Origin: Zasmidium citrigriseum
Taxonomy: Eukaryota > Ascomycota > Dothideomycetes > Mycosphaerellales > Mycosphaerellaceae
NCBI GenBank assembly: GCA_002786025.1
Contig: NHNW01000043.1
Span: forward strand, 62,001-126,000
Reading direction: 5' to 3'
DNA: 64,000 nucleotides
The notes beneath the pieces were generated by a model. That model searched no databases. It saw only the letters and a program-made list of their open reading frames with translations, and had not been told where the DNA came from. Positions 56,501 to 64,000 of the stretch are shown piece after piece (the stretch's first letter is position 1; every line of letters begins with the position of its first letter). The position numbers were made by a program, and so were the translations under genes.

Positions 56501-58900
56501 AGGATACTCGTAATACGCTTAGGTTCTATTAAGATTCCCTCTAGCGTTACGACGTATCCTAGAAAGTTAATCTTCTAAACTTCGAACGTATACTTCGAAG
56601 GTTTAGTATATAAGCTATATTTACGAAGCCTAGCTAGGACCTCCCTAACGTATCGCTAGTATTCCTCTAGCGTTAAGCTATAGATAAGAATATTATTAAG
56701 GTAGATAATATAGAAGTTATCTACTAATCTAGTAAGGTACTAGTTTATATATACCTAAAAGGTAGCTAGCGCGTTAGCTAAGCTAAAGGGTATAATAATA
56801 TACTCGAAGTAGCCGTATTAATAGCGGAAAGCTATCTTCTACTTATCGCCTAGGCGGATATAAATACGATAGTAAGTATTACGGAGGTCGATCTTCGTAA
56901 AGTACTTAGTACCCTATAACCTATTAAGTAGTTTAGAAATTAAGGGAAGGGGGTACCTATTCTTAGTAGTAATCGCGTTTAAACCGCGATAGTCGACGTA
57001 GAGTCGTAGGCTACTATCCTTCTTAGGGACGAAAAGGATAGGGGCTCCTACTAGGCTAGTAGAAGGCTAGAGTCTACCTAGCTTTACGTTCTCGAGTATA
57101 TATACTCGAAGAACTTTAAGCTATTCCAAACTTAAGGGGTAAATTAGTCTATACGGCGGCGACTTACTATCTTATACCTTAATAGTATAATCGTAAGGTA
57201 TACTATCTAGTACGGAGGTAGCCTTCTTATAGTCGAAGATATCTACGTAGTCCTTAGCCTAAGCGGGGACTAGTCGTATATCTAGCGGTCCGTCGTCGTC
57301 GTCTATATTACGCTAGTCTAGGACGATAGTATATATATATAGTTCGCCTTTAATCTTAATAGCGAAATCCTCGAGGTCTATAATAACCGCTTTCTATCCG
57401 CCGTCGGGGAACTAGAAGGTCGCGTTCCTCTAGTCGATAATAGGGTTATATTAGAATAACTAGGGGCGGCCTAGAAGGATAGAAGGTTTATCTATCTTAA
57501 CGGCTTCGAAACGCTAGCGGCTATCTAGCTTCTAGTTAGTACTATTAGAGGTTCTAATATTAAGGCGGTATATACCTAGGGATCGATATTCCTAATTAAA
57601 GATAGTCCGCGCCCTTACAATCGAGTACCTATCGATATAAAGGCGGTACGATAGTACTAACTTCTACGATATAAAGTTATAGTTAGCTCCCGAGTCTATA
57701 AGTCTAGAAGCCTTAATAGAAGGAGTAGCGTTATCTTAACCGAGCTCGACGTTAGCGTAAATATAGTATAAAACTAGCGGCTTACTAGCTTCCTCCTTTA
57801 GTTCTTCTAGTCCTAGGTATATAGAGGTAGTAGTAACTAGGACTAGTCTTTTTTCGGTTAGCGGTAGTCCTTAGCCTAGTAGCCTAGTTTACTATAGTTA
57901 AAGTAGGTATTATCCTAATTCTAGTTCCTAATAGGTGTACGGTTCGCGTTCGAAGCGCTAGCTCCTCGCTAGGGTCTATTATTCGTACGTAGGGTAAACT
58001 ACGGGCGATTATTACCTTAGTAGCGAGGAGGTTTGTTCCCTAAGCCGCTCGCGTTACCCCTAGGGTTTAGTTTCTTATCCTTGTCTTTATCCTTATCTTA
58101 CGAAGGTTAGTAGAGTATTCCTTTAAGACGAGAGAGGAGTAGAAGGAGTTCTATCCTCTTAAGTAGAAGAGATCCCTAGCGAAGGAGTTCTATTCGTAAA
58201 GCCTAGGTAATACTAGCGATAAGTAGGTATAACCGCTATTTCTCTATAAATAGTTCTATATTAACTTCTCGTTCTAGATTCTCTAGGTATATAGTAAAGT
58301 TAGCGACTCGCTAGCTAATACCTTACTTATACGTAAAGAGCTAGACCGCGAAATCTATCGATCGATTAATAGGGTCCTTAACTTAGTCTATAAGCTAGGT
58401 ACGTAGGATAGACTAGCGTTATTGCTCTCGTCCCTCTATCGATACGAAGGAGTCCTAATTAGTAGCTACTCGTCCCTTAAGATACGAGATAGTATAGGCG
58501 TATCGCTCTCGTAAGAAGTAGTAGATATAAGGTTATATAGCGAAGACTATATTATACGATCTAATAAACTCTTTCGTAGTAGCGATATTACCTCTACTAA
58601 AATCCTTTAGTACGCTAGGGCGTAGGTTCCTCTCGAGTATAATAAGTTATATCCTCGTCTCTATAGGGAGAACCTATCGTATATCCTTATCTTCGCTATC
58701 TTTAAGAGAGTCGTAGGTAGTTAGGATTAGTAGGGTACGGCCTATCGTATTAGCCTACTAGCTTAAAGACTACGGTTCGTCGTCGCTATTAGACGGCGCT
58801 CGTAGGCGTTTAGTACCTATAGCTACTTAGCCCTAGGTAAGTATAGTTTCGATAATAGCCCGGATATCGTCGGCGGTAAGCGGTAGTACTAGCGGCGGNT
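53540..58900 (-). pseudogene. RIP-mutated gag-pol of element C
   Basis: Read on the minus strand. A gag remnant lies at about 58.0-58.9 kb. The CCHC zinc knuckle at 57864-57905 has all four metal ligands turned to Tyr (YFNYSKLGY*AKDY). The protease motif LIDSGA is intact at 57685-57702. Reverse transcriptase spans about 56.5-57.1 kb, with [11 protein letters not shown] near 57,040 and the palm motif YLDD changed to YLNN at 56692-56703. RNase H and integrase remnants follow to about 54 kb. A chromodomain lies at about 53,745-53,875 (EEILKKG, then an AY*LIK*KGYG end). A chromodomain at the end of integrase places it with the chromoviruses. All damage is of the CpA-to-TpA kind. Confidence 0.88.
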
Positions 58901-59062
58901 TTATCTTAGGGTTAGTCGAGCTCTAGCTATTCTTCGATATCTTAGAGTTACTCGTCCGGGTTAGGGCTAGGGTTTAGAGTAGGCGTATTACCGCCTCTCT
59001 ACCGTCTTATAGCTATCGTTACGCTATATAGCTAGATCCGAACGGATATAGAGTTATTAGAA

Positions 59063-59293
59063 TATTAGGCTTTACCTAGATATATAGGCTAGGTTACGTA
59101 ACGAAAGCGAATAGCTATAGAAACGATAGTAGGTAAAGGTATCCCTTAGATACGACTTAGACTAATAACTAAGGAAGGAAGAGTATCTAAAGCGCTATAT
59201 AAAAAGTACTATAGGCGCTAAGCTAGCGCTCTATAGGCTTATCGCCTAAGGTACCTATAGGCCTAACCTTAGTAGAGTAAAGCTAGCCTTATA
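59063..59293 (-). repeat. 5' LTR of element C (231 bp)
   Basis: Matches 51730-51960 over its whole length, with only a handful of C-to-T or G-to-A differences seen by eye. Transcription of element C would start here and run to the left. Confidence 0.95.
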
Positions 59294-59298
59294 AAGAG
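59294..59298 (+). repeat. Target-site duplication, right copy (AAGAG)
   Basis: Directly follows the right LTR and repeats the five bases found left of the left LTR. Confidence 0.88.
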
Positions 59299-62200
59299 GA
59301 TCGCTATAGATATAACTATTACTAGCGCTATAGGTCTAATTACTCTCCGTACCCTTATTAATAGTAGAGCGTAGCTAAACCTTATCTCTACGTATACCGC
59401 TAGGTAGCTATCTCTACTAATATTAGACCTTCCTACTCTAAGGGCTAAGTTCCTTAATAATAACCCTATAATACTATATAAAGCTTACCTAGCTACCCTT
59501 ACTATTAATAATAGTATAGGAAAGACGAGAGAGTTAGAGTAAATCCTCTAGACTAGTACCTTTACTAGCTATAACCTTATATTAGGGTAGGACTAGCTAG
59601 AAGATACTAACTTAGCTATTAGCTTCCGAGCCGGGACTTTTACGTAGTCGCTAAGGGACTCCTCTAACCCCTCTAAATCCTCGCGAACGTCCTAGATACT
59701 CGTAGCTATCGTAGATAGTATAGCTAGCTTCTAGCTTCCCTTAGGGGAATAGCTCGTAGCTTCTACGCTACTAGACTAGCTATACGCTAGTAATAGTATA
59801 AAGGTAGATCCCCCTAAGGCGGATAGACTATAAGAAGGAGAGATTCCCTCTATAGAATTAGCTATCGCTAAACCTACTACTATATTCGCTCTTTAAGGAG
59901 GTAGGGACTAGGACTCTATAACTATTAACCTAAACTAATAAGGCTACTAATAGTAGACCGCCGCCGTTACGATCTATAACTAGTATAAGGCCGCCTATAT
60001 ATAGGAGCCTAATCTTAAGGACCTCCCCTAGTAGGTTCTTCTAGCCTTACTAGCTATAGTAGAGATAGAGTACCTTATAGGCGTTCCGCTAGAGTACTAC
60101 GACTTCGCTAATATCTTTAATACTAAGCTAGCGGGTATTATTACCTAGTACTCTAAATATAACTACGCTATTAAGCTAGAAGAGGGTAAAAGCCTACCTT
60201 AGCTACTAATCTATAACCTCTTATAGTAAGAGCTTACTATATTATATAAATATATCGATAACGCCTTAAAGAACGGCTAGATTAGACTAAGTAAATCCCC
60301 TTATAGTACCCCTATCCTCTTTATACTAAAGAAGGATAGTAGTATATAGTTATACGTTAACTATAGAGGTCTTAATAAGATTATAATTAAGAACCGTTAC
60401 CTACTACTACTTATTAGTAAGCTACTAGACTGCTTAGGTAACGCGAAGGTCTTTACTAAGCTTAATCTTAAGGACGTATATTACTAGCTCTAGATCCGTT
60501 CTAGTAACGAGTAGAAGACGGCCTTTAAGATAAGATATAGCCTATTCGAGTACCTCGTTATACCTTTTAAGCTTACTAACGTACCTACTATATTCTAGTC
60601 GTATATTAATAAGGCTCTAGCTAGCCTAGTAGATAATATCTATATTATTTACCTCGATAATATTCTAATCTACTCCCCTAATCCCGAGATATATAAGGAG
60701 TACGTCTAGTAAGTCCTTAAAAGGCTTAGAGAATAGAAACTATTTACTAAACCCTTAAAATACGAGTTTTATACTATAGAAGTTAAATTCCTAGGCTTTA
60801 TTATTACCCCTAACGGTATAAAGATAGATTAATTAAGGGTTACTAGTATTACTAACTAGCTAGTACTAAAGAGCTACTAAGACGTTTAAGTCTTCCTTAG
60901 ATTCGCTAACTTCTACTACTACTTTATTTAGGGATATTCGTAGCTCGTACGCCTACTTAACGAGCTACTCTCTAGTAGTACTCTTACGCCTACGAAGAAA
61001 GGACGGAAAGCTATTATAAGACCCCTATAGTAGTAGACTAATATAGTAGCTAAATCCTTCGAAACTCTTAAGAAGGCGTTTACTAAAGTACCTCTACTTA
61101 GATACTTCGATCCTAGGCTACTAATTATAGTAATTATAGACGCCTCTAACGCTACCTACGTAGGGATCCTCCTATAGCCTAACGACTCTAACTTACTATA
61201 GAAATACTAGTACCCTGTCGCCTACTACTCGAAGAGCTTTATTAATTACGAGGTCTAATATAGTACCCTTAATAAGGAGCTTATAGCTATCTCGGAATAC
61301 TTTAAAATATAGAGGTACTACCTCGAGGGCGCCGCGTACCCTATCTAGGTTATAATCGACTACTATAACCTTTAGTACTTTATAATAACGTAGAGCTTAA
61401 TAGCTAGGTAGGCCCGTATTATAGAGAGATTAGCCTACTACGATTTTGTAATTAAATATAAGCTAGGGAAGTCGAATCCCTCTAATAGTCTATCTAGAAG
61501 ACTAGACTACTTCGCTAGCTTTAAAGAAAGTACTAAAAAGTATTAACTTTAGGGAATACTACTAATTCTATAGTAAAAGTTAGGAGCCTACTCTACTAAG
61601 GATAGTTATAGCCCTATAGCGCTACTAGAGTACTCTCGTATAGGCCCTAAGAATATAGTAGATACCTACCTTATAGGAACTAGGTAGTCTAATCCTCTAC
61701 TACTTACCGCCTTCGAAGCTAAATAAAATAGTAAGGCTAAAGAGTAATATAATAGTACTTCTAATACTATAGAGTAACTACTCCTTACCTAAGCTAGTCT
61801 CTACTCTATTAGTAGACTAATAAACTATAGATTAGTACTACCTCGCTTCCTCGTTACTATAGTAGCAAAGGATAAGTCGTCCTTTAATACTAAACCGCCT
61901 AAATCCCTCCTAGATCTTATTAAGGAAGTCTAATAAAGGGACGCCTTCGTTTAAGATATTTAAGAAGTAGTTATAGCGAAAGGACGAGATAGGTTAGGTA
62001 AGACCCTAGAGAATACTAAGGACTATACCTTTAATACTAATAGCCTCCTACGAAGGGATAGCTAGGTATATATACCCTAATCCTTAGCCTTAGACGTAGA
62101 GATACTATTCCGTAACTATAATAACCCTATAGTAGGTTACTATAGTTAGCGACGTATATAAGCGATTATCTTATCTAAGTATAAGTAGAAAGGTTTCTCT

Positions 62201-63300
62201 AAAGATATTTATAAGTACTATTAAGAGTACGACGTCTACTAACGAGCTAAAAGTAAGTACTACTAGCCCTATAGCGAGCTCTAGCCCTTACTAGTACCTA
62301 CCTAGCCCTAGTCCTACCTCTCTATAGACTTCGTTACTAGCCTACTACCCTTAAAGGGTTTTAATAGTAAGGTCTATAATTTAGTACTTATTATCGTTAA
62401 TCGATTCTCTAAGTTTATATAGTATATACTAATAACGAAGGATATTAACGCCCCTAGCCTAGTAGACCTATTCTACTATATAGTTATCGCTCTTACTAGC
62501 CTACTAGACGATATTATCTTAGACTATAGTTTAGTCTTTATATCTAAGTACTAGAGCGCCTTCTACTACTACCTTATAATTAAACGGAAACTTAGTACTA
62601 CCTTCTACCTATAGACGGATAGATAGACTAAGCGTTAGAACTAGTAACTTAAAGCCTACCTTCGTATATACTATAATTAGGAATAAGATAACTAGGTAAG
62701 GCTATTATTAACTATAGTATTCGCCTATAACTCTAAGACGTATACTAGCTATTATAAATTACCTATTAAAGTAGCGTTTAGGGTACCCCTAAATATACTA
62801 GATAGTATTCGACGCGAATACCTAATAGGGGGAGGGAAGAAAGTAGATAAGCTTACTAAATAGGTAACTAACTAGCTTCTATAACGACGACTCGAGTTCG
62901 ATAAGGTAGTAGAGAACCTCTAGTACGTATAAGAGCTATAAACTAAGTACTATAACTATATAGTACTAGCTAAGTACTATAACGTTAGCGAGTAGGTACT
63001 CCTAGTAGTAAAGAACGTTTATATACGACGGCTATATAAGAAGCTTAATAATAAGTACCTAGGCCCTTTTATAATTACTAAGCGGATTAGTAGATAGGCG
63101 TATAGACTTAACCTACTACTATTAATAAAAAGGTTCTACCTAGTATTCTATATCTTACTACTAGAGCCGTACTATATACGCCCTAGGTACTAGCTACTAC
63201 TAGTTAAAGAACTCCTCGAGGATAGAATAGACCTAGCCTACGAAGTCGAGAAAATCCTAACCTACTACTATAATAAGTACGGAACGATATAGTATTAAAT
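59299..63300 (+). pseudogene. RIP-mutated Gypsy pol, right part of element D
   Basis: On the + strand, the protease motif reads TLINSRA at 59351-59371 (from a TLIDSGA type, with Asp changed to Asn). Reverse transcriptase spans about 60.28-60.85 kb, with PILFILKKD, YRGLNKI, FEYLVIPFKLTN and the palm motif YLDN at 60650-60661. RNase H spans about 61.1-61.5 kb (LIIVIIDASNATYVGILL, LGKSNPSNSLSRR). The integrase core has DFVTSLLPLKGF at about 62,327 and VNRFSKFI. The end near 63.2 kb reads LGPFIITKRIS and YEVEKIL, which looks like a chromodomain start. This is the continuation of the gag at 50.5-51.7 kb, split by element C. Confidence 0.85.
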
Positions 63301-64000
63301 ATAGTAGGTAGGCTAGTCTTAGGACTATAATAATTAGATAAGAGAAGAGGAGCTTAAAGACTATTAGGAACTCCTTAATAAGTACTACTAGTAATACCCT
63401 AAGCTCGCTAACCCCTCTCTATCGTCTCCTTACTAGTAACTCGTAAAAGAGACGAGGCGTAGGTAAGGACGTCTAAAGAAAGACGAACGAGAAGAGAGAA
63501 GGTACCCTTTATAGTCCTCTTACTACTAAATTACCTTTAAAGATTTCCTTTATATATAGGATAGAAAGATTAAAGGATTTATTTATAAGTTCTCTCTATT
63601 TACTATCTATAGACCGCCGCGACTATTTTACGGACTTTCTAGGGCTACGCTAACCCCTCTCTACTATAGATAGTAAAACCTAAGAACTTAGAGCTAATAA
63701 GCTTCTATTATTACTACCCTAGAAAAGAAGACTAACTACCCTACTTAGCGAGTATACTAGCTATAGTAGATAAGGCGTATCTAGCTATTATTTAACGACT
63801 AAAGTACCTAACGCTCCTATACTACGTCTACTATAATATTATTAGGGTAGGAACCTAGTAGCTAACTACGACTATCTTAGAAGGCCCTCTCGTTCGCCTT
63901 ACGACTCTTATAACGCTTATCGCGCTACTTCTTAATAGCCGCCTTATTAAACTTCTTAATATCTAGCTCTACTAATATATTCTTCTTAAACTTCTCTAAG
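63301..64000. other. RIP-mutated sequence at right edge
   Basis: CA/TG-free like the rest of the block. It should include the 3' end of element D, but no LTR copy matching the left side of D could be found. Between about 63.7 and 64.0 kb the minus strand reads as a Lys/Arg-rich protein remnant (KKFNKAAIKK, then RYKSRKANER), possibly the start of another element that continues beyond the window. Confidence 0.45.

Larger units (their letters stand above)
51730..59293 (-). mobile_element. Complete nested Ty3/Gypsy element C (chromodomain type), RIP-mutated
   Basis: A 7,564-bp element bounded by 231-bp LTRs (51730-51960 and 59063-59293) with TA..TA ends, the RIP product of TG..CA. It has a 5-bp duplication AAGAG outside, and a polypurine tract next to the left LTR on the minus strand, so that LTR is the 3' one. 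On the minus strand, from right to left, it shows gag with a zinc knuckle, protease, reverse transcriptase, RNase H, integrase and a chromodomain. It sits inside element D, between that element's gag and protease. Confidence 0.93.
43990..64000. repeat. RIP-saturated transposon block (20 kb)
   Basis: From about 43,990 on, CA and TG dinucleotides almost vanish. By eye I count about thirty in 20 kb, against roughly 2,500 expected from equal base use, while CG and TA are common. No long open frame remains; in-frame stops are mostly TAG and TAA, which arise from CAG, CAA and TGG. This is the mark of repeat-induced point mutation, which changes CpA to TpA on either strand of repeated DNA. Remains of at least three Ty3/Gypsy elements are readable. 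One base at about 58,899 is undetermined (n). Confidence 0.96.

Overview
The window looks like nuclear DNA of a filamentous ascomycete (Pezizomycotina, most likely a Dothideomycete). The reasons are short introns (about 49-79 bp, with one of 149 bp) carrying GTRNGY donors and CTRAY-like branch sites, compact genes on both strands, a Crh-type GH16 cell-wall enzyme, a UstYa/DUF3328 protein, a CYT-4 type mitochondrial RNase, and a block of retrotransposons mutated by repeat-induced point mutation (RIP). The class-level placement is inference.

Positions 1-43,990 are ordinary gene-bearing DNA with about 18 protein genes. In order: a small conserved-looking hypothetical (-); a UstYa-like membrane protein (-); a secreted protein made of two Kex2-bounded repeat units (-); a two-domain FolB/dihydroneopterin aldolase-like protein (-); an alpha/beta hydrolase (-); a GPI-anchored CBM18-GH16 chitin-glucan transferase (+); ribosomal protein eS21 (+); a secreted astacin-like zinc protease (+); a MARVEL-type four-helix membrane protein (-); the SEACIT/GATOR2-type WD40 protein Rtc1 (+); a forkhead factor (-); cactin (-); the NHEJ factor XLF/Nej1 (+); a 1338-residue disordered protein (+); a small ORF derived from a Copia reverse transcriptase fragment (-); a GH28 exo-polygalacturonase (-); a doubtful small gene (-); the mitochondrial RNB exoribonuclease CYT-4 (-), divergent from a Tim17/TIMMDC1-like protein (+); and a secreted class 3 lipase (+).

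From about 43,990 to the end of the window (20 kb) base composition changes sharply. CpA and TpG are almost absent while CpG is kept, and no open frame survives: this is RIP taken close to exhaustion. Protein remnants still show at least three Ty3/Gypsy elements. One lies on the + strand (about 44.9-49.9 kb). A second + strand element (about 50.5-63.3 kb) is split by a complete minus-strand chromodomain-type Gypsy element, 51,730-59,293. That element has 231-bp LTRs, a polypurine tract and a 5-bp target-site duplication AAGAG. It also holds an extra RIP-mutated coding-like block on the opposite strand.

The most promising biology is the same-strand pair at 1,927-4,152: a secreted two-repeat protein with dibasic-Gln cleavage sites next to a UstYa-family oxidase homologue. 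This resembles the core pair of fungal ribosomally made, Kex2-processed peptide systems. Other points of interest are the un-RIPped Copia-derived ORF, the LGxxGGK repeats in XLF, a possible alternative C-terminus of eS21, and the antisense block in the nested Gypsy element.
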